In this document: positions 33,965 to 45,294 of the stretch, piece by piece | Position numbering within the stretch: position 1 is the stretch's first letter | Layout of the letters: every line of letters starts with the position of its first letter | DNA from: Chondrus crispus | Lineage: Eukaryota; Rhodophyta; Florideophyceae; Gigartinales; Gigartinaceae | Reading direction: 5' to 3' | DNA length: 64,000 nucleotides | Assembly: GCF_000350225.1 (NCBI RefSeq) | Contig: NW_005179373.1 | Coordinates: 248,001 to 312,000, forward strand | The notes under the pieces: generated by a model | Seen by the model: only the letters and a program-made list of their open reading frames with translations | Database searches by the model: none | What the model was told of the DNA's origin: nothing | Position numbers and translations under genes: made by a program

Positions 33965-34250
33965 CGGTCTGATCTCGTCTCCACGACTACCCGCGTGGGT
34001 CGAAGCTGCACTGAAGCGCGTCCGTCCGCAGCATTTTCTCCAACGCAAGCGTCAGACGCTTACAGAATTGTTGCATAACACAAAGAGTCACTCAAATTCC
34101 GCCAAGAGTGCTTCTGATAAGTCGGAGGGCATACTTGCCAGTCCCGCAGCAACCCTGAAAGAAGAAGGACTTGATCCAGAGAAGCCCTGCAATGTGATGT
34201 ATGTGGCAAGAATCCGCAGCAGATTACATTCACCTTATCCATACCGCTAA
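33965..34250 (+). CDS. Possible terminal exon of an unrecognised gene
   Basis: An open frame without an ATG runs from about 33957 to a TAA at 34248-34250. Its text looks like real protein (SPRLPAWVEAALKRV, QRKRQTLTELLHN, EKPCNVMYVARIRSRLHSPY). It would need an upstream exon, and 33580-33840 is the only candidate space. It converges on the PurN gene, ending 30 bases before the PurN stop. Function unknown. Confidence 0.3.
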
Positions 34251-34280
34251 AAAGCCGTGAAGCGGACACTCGCTTTTAAA

Positions 34281-35296
34281 TCAAACGCTCTTTGAAACAC
34301 TCTCTGACCTGACTCGAATCAACCTACCATCTACCCAGAGTTTGCCTGCAACAAGCATTTGAATCGCCTCTGGTAATGCTTCCTTCTCTGCTTCGAAGAC
34401 TCTAGCAGCTAGGTCATCCGCATAGTCGCTGTCAAGCACAGGAACAGCCTTTTGCAAAATAATCGGGCCGTGGTCATATTTGTTGTCTGCGAGGTGGACT
34501 GTGCATCCAGTTACTTTGGCCCCAAACTCAAGCTGTCGAGGTTGAACATTCGAATAGCCAGGTTGTACCGCAAAAAAACGGTTTCATGTAAAACAGGATA
34601 GTCAGAATCGTGAAATCTCATTTCTTTTTCGAGCCAGTGATAGGTAGACGAGGGAAGTCAGGAAAAACTCACCACTGCTTCATGCACCCGATGCCCGTAG
34701 TAACCCTTCCCACAGAACGCCGGTATTAAGCTTGGGTGGATATTGACAACCTTGCCTTCATAGCGAGGGGGGATCAAATAGAAATGCATCCACCCAGCTA
34801 GTACGACTAAGTCGATATTGTATTCATCTAGCACGTTCGATATCGCATCACTAAACCGCGCAGTGTCGCGTTCAAAGTCTCGGAGACGCAAGACGCTGGT
34901 TGGGATCGCACGTCGCTCGGCCTTCTCAATTGCCCCTGCGGTTTTCTTGCTCGCTATAACCAGACTTACGCCACAGCAAGTCAATGTACCAGCATCAATT
35001 TTCTCACATATGTTCTCCAGCGAACGACCGCCGCCTGACACAAGGACAGCCACCCTCGCTGGTTTCTCAGGCGTAAAAGTACAAGTGGGTGATATTCGAC
35101 TTTGAGGACGTTCCTCTGCAATTGGTAGCAATATGCTAACGCCTGTCCCAGGTCTTTTCTCTACTCGATTCCTTCGATGTGTCGGACAAAAAGGAGCCCC
35201 GACTGTGAGCGTGTCATTTCGGCAGCAAGTTCGACGAAGCCTCCTTGAGGCCGATGAAAAATGCGCAGCAGTTGATACTTGACAAAAGGCGATCAT
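34281..35296 (-). CDS. purN: Phosphoribosylglycinamide formyltransferase (PurN), likely organelle-targeted
   Basis: Exons 35296-34673 and 34532-34281, with a 140-bp intron (GTGAGT...ACAG), give 291 aa. Residues 1-75 are rich in Ser, Arg and Thr with few acidic residues and look like a transit peptide. The catalytic domain begins VAVLVSGGGRSLENI. The active-site Asn185 and His187 lie in NIHPSLIPAF, and the catalytic Asp228 in DNKYDHGPIILQ, all in the expected order. The enzyme transfers a formyl group from 10-formyl-THF to GAR, the third step of purine synthesis. SGNGSN of bacterial enzymes is replaced by SGGGRS, so substrate-loop details may differ. Confidence 0.9.
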
Positions 35297-36163
35297 GATG
35301 CCGCTTGACGAGGGTACCGCCGAACTTTATCTTGAGATATTATTGTCTGTCTTGCCCGACAAAATTGTGTTAGTATCACAAGTGCTGAGCAAATGTGATA
35401 GCAGATTCACGCGAAGCCTTCAAGGCAACCTGATACCTGAAGCACCTGGCGATGCGATTCTTCAAACGCTCCGAACTTCAAACGCTCCGAACGAATTTCG
35501 AAAATCAATCTCGTTCAAATATTTTCTGGGGGGCCTGGGGTGTCCGCGGACGCGATTCTTCTTCCCGAACGAGGAAAACTTGTTTCCTCTCCAGAGCGTG
35601 GCAATGCTAAGGGCAAGTCCAAAATTATGTGCAGTACAACACCAAAGTGCCAGGGAGATGCGAATAGGAGCGAAACAGCTCTAGCCACGCACCTGAGATC
35701 CCGAAATACATAAAATCGCCAGTGAAATTTCGAGCTTGCAAGCACTTTTGAGAGGTAAGCGCTTTTGTCATTGAGCAATCATTCGACTTGGTAAACTTAT
35801 GCCCCTAACTTTTGCTCGCTTCTACGTTCTGTCATATGGTCACCGGCCATATCTTACTCGCTGAAGTTCTCCTGTAGCCTGTCTTGACCCGATGCAGAAT
35901 AGCAACGCTGAATTGGCACCAGGTCGACCTGTCAAAGATGTCTACCCATTACTTTATTGGGCGTCTCTTTTCGGAGCGCTTTGGTCTTTACAGGGCTCAG
36001 AAGAATTCTACGCCGTAGTTCTCAGCAGACACAGTATACAGCAGTTGTTTGAGTTCTTCTGGTCTTTGGGTATCTGTTTTAGTATTTTCCTTCGTTTGGG
36101 TACCCAATTGTAGGGGCAGTATGCCTGAGAAAACAGGACTACATCAGCATGGTTGGACTTCCG
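35297..36163. other. Spacer between PurN and MSH5, no supported gene
   Basis: Plus-strand open frames at 35295 (129 codons) and 35892 (73 codons) carry no recognisable motif. The first overlaps the PurN start codon in the opposite direction. A small tandem duplication (cttcaaacgctccgaac) lies at about 35465-35495. Confidence 0.45.
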
Positions 36164-39100
36164 CTATTTTAGAGAGTCCGAAGGGTCAATGGACATGAGT
36201 TTTCGGACGGCATCGGCACAATTCCGAATCCTCGGATTGTTTTCTGAAGTTGCAACAGCGTGTGCGATCACACTATTACCAGAAATAGCACTGTGTACAT
36301 GTGCAGCTCTTTGCAAGATAAACCTAGGAACTCCGGCTTCCAAGGCACACTGCAGAGCTCGAGACTCTTGGCACACTGACCCTGGCAAAAGTCGATATGT
36401 CCTCACGACGCTGTGCACTTGTTCTCTCCCATCACTTTCCCCTTGGTCAGCTGCTTCACTGGGTACCCTGGATACCAATCGAGAAAGTCGAGTACCCACG
36501 GACACCGAGTCGCGCGCTGACAAAAGCTTTGGGCGTTTAGACCGCCGAGCTAGATTGGTGTTTGGTTTCGTCATAACTTCCATAGAAAACATAGACAGTC
36601 TCGGATCTGAGACTGGAAGGCATGGGTCTTTTAAAATCTCGACGAAGTGAGTTGTGCAAAGACAGAGTGGCGCATCTGCAACTGGTCTGGCAAGAAGTTC
36701 TCTCAAAGCAGCAACTAACAAGGCCATACCATCGGCTTCCAACGTTCCTTTCCCAAACTCGTCAAGCAGATATAGCCCTCTTCCACTCTTCTTAGGGGCT
36801 AACATCTGCGCGACTTGACTTGCATCGATAAAAAAACTGGAGTGCCCGTGTGAGATTGATTCAAAACTAGAAATTCGGCTTCGTATACATTCAACGAGCA
36901 CCATGACCGTTCTCTTTGCCGGAACGAAAGACCCGATTTGTGCCATAATGACGATAAGAGCAACCTGCGTCAAATAAATGGACTTCCCTGAGTAATTTGG
37001 TCTTCTCAAGACCGATACATGCATAGAGAAGAGAAAGTACATGGTTAGCATTCACCTACTTCTATACTCGCAACTATGCGTGCGTTTTGTGAGACATCAT
37101 TTCACTTACCCAGTGACAATCTGAATATCGCCGCCTCTCAGATTGGTTGAATTCGGAACATAGGATGGCACGACCAATTCAAGAAGCGGGTGTCTACCGT
37201 CCTCCACAACAAGCCGATCTTCGTCCTCCAGAAAGTTAGGTTTGGTCCAGGAAAATTCATTTGCGGCACATGCAAAAGCCTGCAAACAATCCAATTCTCG
37301 GACCAAAGCAGCTACTTCAAGAATAGATGCAGAGGCTTCAAATACTTTCGTTTCTAAGTATCGGTAAGCCTTCGACTCCAAATCCATGATGGCACCGTAA
37401 ATGTCCCCCAACTCGTCGTCAAGCTGAGTGCATCGGTCATTTTTGAAGTGATATCCCTGTTCTGGGGAGCTGAAGATGAATGACATTCCGCATTGCTTAA
37501 GGTTTTCGAAACCAACCCGATCAACATCTGCTTTCGAAAGCATAACCAGATATCCAATTTGCGGTTGATAGGTGAAGCAAAGCGAAGATAATGACGGGGG
37601 GTTATCCATTTCTAGGAAGTTTTCATGTTCTTGAACGGCTACAGACGTCAAGAAGTCATCCAAACCGCTATGACATCGCTTCATCTCATCTATTTCCTCA
37701 CTAAACCCCTGTGCAACCACGAGCTTCCCGGATGCAGTGCTTTCTTCGAAATCGACGACTGCGTCAATCCAATCGACACACTGCCTCAGATGGGTTTCAG
37801 AGACAGAAGTGGCGTGGGCGAAGAGGGGAGAAGATTTGACGTCCTCGTTCTGTTGCATGGCGACCTTCATTGTATCCAGAACGATTATGAAGGACTTCAA
37901 AGATGAATACAAAGCTTTCCAATCATTTATCCCACCACATATCTTTCTGAGCCGGCAAAGTACACCGGGTGCGTTCTTGACTCCGCGAAGAGCATCATTC
38001 AAAGCCTGAAGTATGGCAGCATTTGAGCTTCGCCGAAGAAAATCGACGACAAACTGTCTTTCCGTTACGGTTTGAATGTTCGTCGATGGATACAGCAACC
38101 AAAGTCTCAGCAGCTTTCGCGCAGCACCTGTCTTGACGTGGCTCTTCAGAATCCCATATAACGACAAACCCTCCTTCGGCGTTAGGCCACCACGTCCGAT
38201 TGGATGCGTGTCCTGGCTGAAGACGTGTAACGCACGCAGTGTTGTGGGACTGATATCCATCACATCACAAAAATTGCGATGCCGAATTGCATTGATCTCA
38301 ATGGACTCGTCGTCGGTCGCGACAGCTGCAAGGACGCCATTTTGTACAACGAAAGCGAGCAAGCCCCCGATTGCTCTTAAGACACATTCTTCTTCACCGA
38401 CTAAATGACAGAGATAATCATATCGTGCGGTGGATGTCATGTGCTCGGGTGAGCCACGAACTTTGATGAATCCGCATAGCTCTTTCGATTTTGCGATACC
38501 AAACTCGCCGTTTGCTACGTACGAGACCATTCTGTCTGTATCTCCATCGTGTTCCGTGTCATCTTCTGTGCGCTCTACATTAGTGTTGGTTTCACGGATA
38601 TTGGATTCTGCCACGGAAGAAGGAGGAGGATTAGCGCTATACTCGTGATGAGAACCTCGGATAGAATCGAGCAAATCATCTTTGCTTTTGTACGAGTTTG
38701 GTAACACGACAGTGATAGCATCGAGCTGGTTGACCACTCGAGTGGCATTCGAGTAGTCAGTCTCACAGGAAACTCTTTTCGTTAAAATAAACAAGTTTAA
38801 GCAGGAGCGGTAGCACACAGGTTATCGGTTAGCCACCTCGAAACACTTAGCTAAATAAAACGAAGAATACAAATATGACGCGAAGACATACTTTGAAATG
38901 TAGATCTCGCTTGACGCAAGGTCATAGCACGCAACGCCCAGATGATTCTTTTCCTCGACAAACGCGGTAATGGTTCCAGAATCTGCAGATGGACCGAGAT
39001 CAAGGGGCCAGGCGGGGCAAGCGCCTACCGGGAACCGTCAGAAACGAATGAAAAGACAATAACTGGAAGCAAGTGACGATGCGTCTTGAGGTGCATACCT

Positions 39101-39228
39101 TGTTCGAGTTGATCGGCCTCAATGGGGGCGTGCGACTGATCTTCTTCCGTTTGAGTGGGCGTCTGAGAACAGGAAGCAATGCCTCGAGGGACAGTGCCCC
39201 ACTTGCCGCCGCGCAGAACCTTCGCCAT
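36164..39228 (-). CDS. MSH5: MutS homologue MSH5 (meiotic crossover factor)
   Basis: Four exons fit one frame of 907 aa: 39228-39099, 38982-38892, 38774-37110 and 37001-36164. Introns are 116, 117 and 108 bp with GTATGC, GTATGT and GTAAGT donors. The N-terminal connector shows HLGVACYDLASSEIYIS. The core and clamp follow (FSQDTHPIGRGG, LRLWLLYPSTNIQTV). The ATPase domain starts with the intron splitting Walker A (TG/PNYSGKSIYLTQV), then RISSFESISHGHSSFFID and Walker B in LYLLDEFGKGT, then CTTHFVEIL. The FESISHGHSSFFIDASQVA motif matches MSH5 rather than MSH4 or the mismatch-repair MSH proteins. MSH5 acts with MSH4 as a clamp on recombination intermediates, implying a sexual cycle. The C-terminal part is longer and more divergent. 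Confidence 0.9.
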
Positions 39229-39445
39229 GTTGGATGGAGGTATGGCCGCGACTGGGCACGCAGGGGGCACGCGACATGGAAAGGCGGTCGTTCTTTCAGT
39301 GGTCGGAAGGAGCGATCTGTGAGCAAGTATATAAGAGTAGTTGAGGAGGGCAAGGATTCGTTTCGTTTCGTTCCAACGCAAAGCGGCGTGAGGCTTGACG
39401 AAGAGAAACGGCAAGCGGCGAAACGCAACTGGTCACGTACGGGCC

Positions 39446-39976
39446 TCACCAGCGGTCTGCCATATGGGATCGAATTTCGCCCACTTTGTTGCGCAAGCTA
39501 GTGTGTCTCATGGTTGCATGGGTGACACATATCGAGAGCGCGAGCCCAACAATCCTGATGAACGAGAACAAAACACCCGATAGAAGAAGAGCGAGAACAG
39601 AGAGAACAGCGAAAGCCAAGAAGCGCTCCTTCCGAGTAACTCGTCTTCCGTTGACCATCAACGGGGAGGGGGACGTCGCGTACACCCATCCCACGATGAT
39701 GGCGCCAACAACAAAGACGGAAGATGGCCTGCGCAGAACGTAGTAGAGCAGTGCAGCACCGAGAATGATGCAGTAGTTGGCCTGGTAGATGTGGGAGTTA
39801 AGAACGATGCGGTTGCCGATGGTCTTGGGGTCCCTCCGCGGTGTGGTGAACTTTTCGATGAATTGAGACCACGGGCGGGGGGGTGAGCGCCAGTCGCGGT
39901 TTGCGACCTCTGAGCAAATTTCGTCGTAGAGGAAGCGAGCACGCGCCTCGATGCGTGCCCACGACATCGAGGCCAT
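39446..39976 (-). CDS. PRA1 family (prenylated Rab acceptor) protein
   Basis: An intronless 176-aa protein (a second Met at 39967 is an alternative start). The N-terminal part ends in the family-type RPWSQFIEKF. HIYQANYCIILGAALLYYVL follows, then FVVGAIIVGWVYA, forming the first hydrophobic hairpin. A polar turn (VNGRRVTRKER) leads to a second hairpin (FLAFAVLSVLALLLSGVLF, FIRIVGLALSICVTHATMR). This four-segment PRA1 fold binds prenylated Rab GTPases in ER/Golgi membranes. It is arranged in tandem with MSH5, starting upstream of it with a 217-bp spacer. Confidence 0.85.
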   Translation of the reverse strand: MASMSWARIEARARFLYDEICSEVANRDWRSPPRPWSQFIEKFTTPRRDPKTIGNRIVLNSHIYQANYCIILGAALLYYVLRRPSSVFVVGAIIVGWVYATSPSPLMVNGRRVTRKERFLAFAVLSVLALLLSGVLFSFIRIVGLALSICVTHATMRHTSLRNKVGEIRSHMADRW

Positions 39977-39979
39977 TTC

Positions 39980-41470
39980 TGGAGAGGAAGGTGAGGTGCT
40001 TCAGACCTGCCTCTGGGCGCTTGTTAGTTGCGAAAGGCTGGCGCGGAGGGTGACGGAGTGAGAAAGCAAGAACGACTGCGTGGGATTGTGGTGTGCCAGC
40101 AAGAGCGGACGTTGCTCGCAACGCGAAAGCGACGTGGACAAAATGTGCATTACAGTCTTCCAGCGGCGGACATGTTTCGATACTTTTTGCATGTTCCCTC
40201 TTCTGACCTCCCTGGACGATCGCGCCATGGCTAATTTACGGTACAGTCTCTCACACGTCGCCTCGACAACCAGGTCGCTGCCTCCCAACCAAAATACTGT
40301 ACTATGCCGCAGACGTTGTCCACCCACTCCACGTGTAAACGTGAAATCTACCGTATGCGTTAGGATATGCCCCTATGATACCCTGTGATAAAGATAAACG
40401 TGGAAGACGTTTCCATGCAGGAGAGTACAACACTGCACTGTAAATGCACTGTACAGTGCAGTCTCGATACAATCTAGATGCGTAAGCAGGAAGCAACGTA
40501 CTGTACCATTAACGGTACTGTAGAAGCATATCGAATCGGTCATGGATAACGCTACGGAGCGATACAATGCTACACTGTACCCTTGGGTATTGTACAGTCC
40601 GATATGCTTCCCCCTCTAGTGTAGCCTTTTGGGCTGCATGCACATGCCGTAAAGCTTTACGGTAGTTTGAACGGTGCCCCGTCTCGTACATCTATCTCTC
40701 GTTCAATCGCTGGCCTTGCTAGGCTGCGTGCCCGCAGATTGTGTGGAAAGTAGTGTGGCACTTAATATCATTTGTGTCTATGGTAATAATGACTAATGTG
40801 ATGGAAACGGAGGCGCGATAAGTATGGGAACAGACCTCACGAGGTGAGATGCGAAGTGTATTTCAAAAAAAAATGTAGCAAAATTGCACAAAAATGTAAA
40901 GCTTTAGCAAAATTGCACGGCGAGAGACGAAGGGAAAGGAGAAAGGTTCGGCGAAATTTTATTGTTTTTTATGAGATGCGGCACAGGGAGGCGGGATACA
41001 GAGTGGGGAGGTTTAGTACCCGATGAGGGCGGCGTAGCAAGCAGCGGAGTGGAGGGCGCGCAGGAGATTTTTCGGGGATTCGCCCCTGCTGCGCCATTCG
41101 TATCTCAGAGGGCTTTGCATGTGTGAGTGCTGAATGCCTCACGGAATTATCATGCCATGCCAGACTAATGCGTCCGAGGGTTTTAGCTCTTATTCGGCAT
41201 ACTTTTCTTTTAAATTTCCCGTCCGCCTTTGATGGCTGTCGTCTGCCACTTGTTCCTCGCAAGCATGTACGTTTTTACCCTCAATGCGCTTAATAAACTA
41301 TCTAAGACTCCTGTCCCACTCCACCTAATGTAACCGCCGCGCATCATTCACTTTTCACCCTCGACCATCCTTTCACAATTTCCTTTCGTCACCGCCGACA
41401 CTGCCGGCGCAGCGTCATTTTCTCCGTCACACCTCGGCTGGAACCAAGCCCTTCCCTTTTCCCCTCGTCC
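39980..41470. other. Spacer with palindromic words, no gene seen
   Basis: No supported gene. At 40400-40660 several short inverted repeats cluster. They are actgcactgt/acagtgcagt (about 40432-40462), gaagcatatcg at 40524 facing cgatatgcttc near 40598, and the 16-bp palindrome ccgtaaagctttacgg near 40650. Many gtacagt/actgtac words surround them. From 41310 the DNA is pyrimidine-rich and probably the promoter or leader of the next gene. Confidence 0.5.
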
Positions 41471-41474
41471 GTCC

Positions 41475-44441
41475 ATGGACATCAAGAACATCCTCAACGA
41501 AGCTGACCGTCGTGCCAACACCACAGCGCCGCGTTCACCACCGCCGAACTCCCCGACTCCCCCTTCCCGAACAAAATCCCCGCACTCTCACCGCTTCCTT
41601 TCCGACCCACCCGCTCCGCAATCCCCCTCGCGCCTCGCTGCAATGCAACCACACAATTCCACCCCACCGCAACAGATCGTCTACACAGGCCCGGTCTACC
41701 AATTCCAGCCTGCCGTCCAAGTTCGCCACATGGGCAACTCTATTCAATACCGCTACTCTCCTTACCCATACGAGGACCCGCACCCAGTTAACTACACAGT
41801 CTATCAGGAATATTCCGAACTGCCACCGCGCTCACACTCTCCGACTCACCGCCAATCCGACTCGCGCCTCCACCCCCCACACCGCGACGACATACCGCGT
41901 CCAACCTCACGTGCACCCTACTACCGCCCGTGTTCCTCTACCTCCGCCCCCACCCGCCGCTACCCAACCTTCCAACACGCATACCCGCCAGAGGTACCGC
42001 CTGCGTCCTACAACACCGCACCCATGCCGGACCATCGACCAATGCCCCCACCCAAGGATCCTTTCACAGCGACCGACACTCAAAAGTACGCCGTTGCGCA
42101 TCATCGCCACCAAAGCCGCATGGCCCATCGCCATCCCGAGTCATATCTTTCATATGTATCATATCCAACACAAAGCCCAGGGTACGGCCCGGTTGACGAA
42201 CAATATTCGCATAATTCGCATCCGCCCGATTTCGAGACATACAAGTACTATTCAAACAGAGAATCGTCTCCTCCACGCGAGCGTCTCTCCTTAGAAAAGC
42301 GGCCTTCGTCCAAACAGTCCCGGTCCTACAGCGAAGAACAAGAGCACGTTTCCATGGAGAAGAACGGACCCCCCAGCGGAGATGACGAATCATCCGGACA
42401 GCATCATCAACGCGACACCGTTGATCCTGCCCCACGCCGCGTGAAAAGAAGGGAACGGCCGACTAATGCTCACTCTTCGACTTTTCACCGGCAGAAAGAG
42501 GCAGTTGTCGAAGAAATTGGAAAAGATGATGACGTGTCAGACGTGTATCCCCAATACTCGAAGGATTTTCTCGACGTATCGTCCCAACATAATTTACCCG
42601 CCAAGTCTGTTACTTCTCATCCCCCCAAAACATCCAGGACAAAGATGGATTCCAGGGTGCGTCCAAAAGCGAAGACCGCGCATTCTGTACCCCAAAATTC
42701 TAGGGAGAGGTTCGCAGAGGAAGGCCCTCCTAGGAAGAAGAAGCGCTTAAAGTCTGGGTCTGACACTTCTGACATGGGTGAGGACCCGCCAGACGTCGGA
42801 ATGAAGATCAGTAAGAGCCCTGTTTCCATAGACGATGGCTCTGTTCGGAAAGCGCATGGAAAACAAGATTGTGGAAGGGTATCTGCGGAGACAAGTTCCT
42901 GTCACGATAGCGATGTTGTCCTCGTTGAGGATGACAACGACTCAGGTACTGTTAGCGAACGCGAAGATGCATCTTCAATTGATGATGAATCGGTCAGACA
43001 GCGAGAACGCGATAGTGAGAGATATCGCAGAAGTCTTATCGCTAGCGTTGCCGACCCGGATGAGCCATATCCTGAGACGTATCAACAGTTTTCTGGCATT
43101 CCAGCAAACGCAGTGGGAGATATGTTGCATCTGTGGGAGTTCGTCAATGCCTTTTCAGGGACACTGCGTCTCAGTTCTTTCAAGTTGCGACACCTCGAAA
43201 AAGCTATCGTCCACAACGAGAGATCTCCGCTACTCGATGCGTGCATCACGCGGTTGATGCGCTCCATCTTGGCCGACAAAGAGCTGGTTGATGAACTCGG
43301 CGTTTCAAATACCGTATATAAAGCGGTCAATTCGAAGTCAAGGAATGCTATTACGAAAATTCTCGAAGCACTGCATCATATCCTCTCCTTTGAATCAGAC
43401 GAGGTTTACGATGAGTCTTTGCTGTCTACTGTCAACAAGCTGGAGAATTCTTCGGACAAATGGGCTTTTTATCGCGTTATCGAACCCGCAGGCAAGCTGC
43501 GAATTCTGCGTGAGTTGGTTGATTACGTCGTCATGACTGACAAGATCCGAAATTGCATCTCGGATAGCATGGAACACGCAGAGGAAGAGAAGAAAAAGGC
43601 ACGCGAAGAAAACGCTGCCAACCGGAAGAAATTAGAAACACAAATCAAGAGACTGAAGGCTGAGCTCTTTGAGTTCCGAGTCAAGGCTGGTTTGGTAGAT
43701 CCACCGGCAGACTCGGAAAGAGAGAAATTCCAAGCAAACGACACAAAGGAGAGCACCGCAAGTGAGGACAACACTGGAGATTCATCTAAAGAAAATGGTC
43801 TGTCGAGGAAAGAAAAGCTGGTCGCGGCAAAGAAGGAGAGAGAAGAGGAAGAAGATCGACGTGCAAACGAGCGCGTAGCGGATGGAATTGTAGCTAGACT
43901 CGACAAGTTGAAGGCAAACTTGAAGATGCTCAAGAATTTGCGGTTGAGGAATCGAACGAGCGCCTGCGCCAAGGAAGGAGACTTGTTCGACAGCTCCGCC
44001 CCAGCACCTAGTATGCCTTTCGCAGCGCCGCACGAGGACCCCGTGCGGACGCACCCTATGGGAACAGATCGAAAGGACCGCCGTTACTGGTTTTTTGAGG
44101 GCTCCGGCCGGATCTGGATAGAAGACACAAAATCTGGAGAGTGGTCCACAATTAACACGTCGCAAGGGCTAAACAAGCTTTTGTGCTGGCTTTCAACTTC
44201 ACGTCCTGGGGAGCAGCAACTTAAGAAACGAATACGCCAGCGGGAGCAGCAAATTGCGTTGGAAATGGCGAACGAGAAAAAGAGCATAGAACTGGGTGAG
44301 GAAGAAGCACAGGAATCTGCCACAGAAGCAACGTCTCGGGGCACGAGAGCCGGGAAGAGGCGTGCCGAAAGAGTCCAAAAGGATAAAACCACAAGCAGGG
44401 GAACGGGAACGTTCTTGGACTACCGTAACTTGGTTAAATGA
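41475..44441 (+). CDS. DDT/WHIM-domain chromatin-remodelling factor
   Basis: An intronless 988-aa protein. Residues 1-300 are disordered and rich in Pro, Ser, His and Tyr. An acidic/serine stretch lies around 430-525. Residues 545-605 form a DDT domain (MLHLWEFVNAFSGTLRLSSF, LEKAI). WHIM1 follows at about 655-685 (DKWAFYRVIEPAGKLRILRE). A coiled coil with a KKAREEN-type run spans 690-840. WHIM2 at about 858-885 has HPMGTDRKDRRYWFF and IWIED. This order is that of ISWI partner subunits (ACF1/BAZ1, RSF1, plant DDT proteins), which read linker DNA in nucleosome spacing. No PHD or bromodomain is present, so a plant RLT/DDR-like or fungal Ioc3-like partner is as likely as ACF1. Nuclear. Confidence 0.8.
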   Translation: MDIKNILNEADRRANTTAPRSPPPNSPTPPSRTKSPHSHRFLSDPPAPQSPSRLAAMQPHNSTPPQQIVYTGPVYQFQPAVQVRHMGNSIQYRYSPYPYEDPHPVNYTVYQEYSELPPRSHSPTHRQSDSRLHPPHRDDIPRPTSRAPYYRPCSSTSAPTRRYPTFQHAYPPEVPPASYNTAPMPDHRPMPPPKDPFTATDTQKYAVAHHRHQSRMAHRHPESYLSYVSYPTQSPGYGPVDEQYSHNSHPPDFETYKYYSNRESSPPRERLSLEKRPSSKQSRSYSEEQEHVSMEKNGPPSGDDESSGQHHQRDTVDPAPRRVKRRERPTNAHSSTFHRQKEAVVEEIGKDDDVSDVYPQYSKDFLDVSSQHNLPAKSVTSHPPKTSRTKMDSRVRPKAKTAHSVPQNSRERFAEEGPPRKKKRLKSGSDTSDMGEDPPDVGMKISKSPVSIDDGSVRKAHGKQDCGRVSAETSSCHDSDVVLVEDDNDSGTVSEREDASSIDDESVRQRERDSERYRRSLIASVADPDEPYPETYQQFSGIPANAVGDMLHLWEFVNAFSGTLRLSSFKLRHLEKAIVHNERSPLLDACITRLMRSILADKELVDELGVSNTVYKAVNSKSRNAITKILEALHHILSFESDEVYDESLLSTVNKLENSSDKWAFYRVIEPAGKLRILRELVDYVVMTDKIRNCISDSMEHAEEEKKKAREENAANRKKLETQIKRLKAELFEFRVKAGLVDPPADSEREKFQANDTKESTASEDNTGDSSKENGLSRKEKLVAAKKEREEEEDRRANERVADGIVARLDKLKANLKMLKNLRLRNRTSACAKEGDLFDSSAPAPSMPFAAPHEDPVRTHPMGTDRKDRRYWFFEGSGRIWIEDTKSGEWSTINTSQGLNKLLCWLSTSRPGEQQLKKRIRQREQQIALEMANEKKSIELGEEEAQESATEATSRGTRAGKRRAERVQKDKTTSRGTGTFLDYRNLVK

Positions 44442-44642
44442 AAACTTACGGCTAACATAGCTAACTTGTAAATACAGAAGCAAAATCACACTTCCGCAAG
44501 GCAGTGCCTATAGCATCCTTATCGTCCAGTTTCTTCGCAAGAATGAGCGTTCCAGTCCTGGCAACTACGCAAGACCCGCATTCCTCTTACCTGCAAGCAA
44601 GAAAGCTGTAAGATATGTGCTCCTGAGCATGAGTACCCCTGG

Positions 44643-45005
44643 CTATATTGGCGCTGTTACATTGGGACCGTTGTCTGGCGGCGCCATGCCTGCTGCAGCT
44701 TCGGCCTCCTTCTGGGAGTAGGGCTTCTGCTTGAGTTCCTTGAGTCTAATTTTGTGCTTCTTCGTGCGCTTGTGTTCGTCTAGCACTGAAGCCGAGATGA
44801 AATATCGCGAGCACTCCAAGCAATAGTACTGGCCCATTCCGGGGAGATCAAAATCGATGGGTTGGTCATTGCGGAGCGCCTCTGCACGCAGCGGGTCCGA
44901 AATGTCCTCATGCACTTGATCCAGGGCACGAGCTAACGTGCGCTTTCGGCGCGAGCGTTTGTGACTACCCTTTCCTTTCGTGACGCGGCCCACACCAGAA
45001 CCCAT
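44643..45005 (-). CDS. ZNF593/Bud20-like pre-60S zinc-finger protein
   Basis: I start at the ATG at 45005 (MGSGVGRVTKGKGSHKRSRR), because Bud20/ZNF593 proteins begin with such a basic stretch. The frame is open 64 codons further upstream but with unrelated text. The protein is 120 aa. The single C2H2 finger has Cys62, Cys65, His78 and His84 (YYCLECSRYFISASVLDEHK), flanked by FDLPGMGQ and KKHKIRLKELK. Bud20 rides on pre-60S ribosomes and helps their nuclear export. It is transcribed convergently with the DDT/WHIM gene, 200 bp apart. Confidence 0.85.
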   Translation of the reverse strand: MGSGVGRVTKGKGSHKRSRRKRTLARALDQVHEDISDPLRAEALRNDQPIDFDLPGMGQYYCLECSRYFISASVLDEHKRTKKHKIRLKELKQKPYSQKEAEAAAGMAPPDNGPNVTAPI

Positions 45006-45294
45006 GTTCCAACGTATCACAGCTTGCGACTTGGAGTTGTGGATATAGACGGCGGTTAACGTGGTAGGACAAGAAAATTGCTGGTTAAGCCGCCGACGAG
45101 AAGCCACACGGTTACGACAGGATGCTATGATCCGTGAGCACGGGTTACATTCAGTGGGTAGCAGCTCATACGCCCCATACCAGCGGGCCACTGCCAAAAA
45201 ATAAAATTGCGCTAATCTTTTTATTTCTTAAATCGATTACTCATAAAACTTTGTTAACACATTATTTAATATCAGTATTCATGAAGAATTGAAC

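Noticed and set aside
35295-35684. Plus-strand ORF of 129 codons overlapping the PurN start
   Set aside because: No recognisable motif; its ATG overlaps the start codon of a well-supported gene on the other strand.
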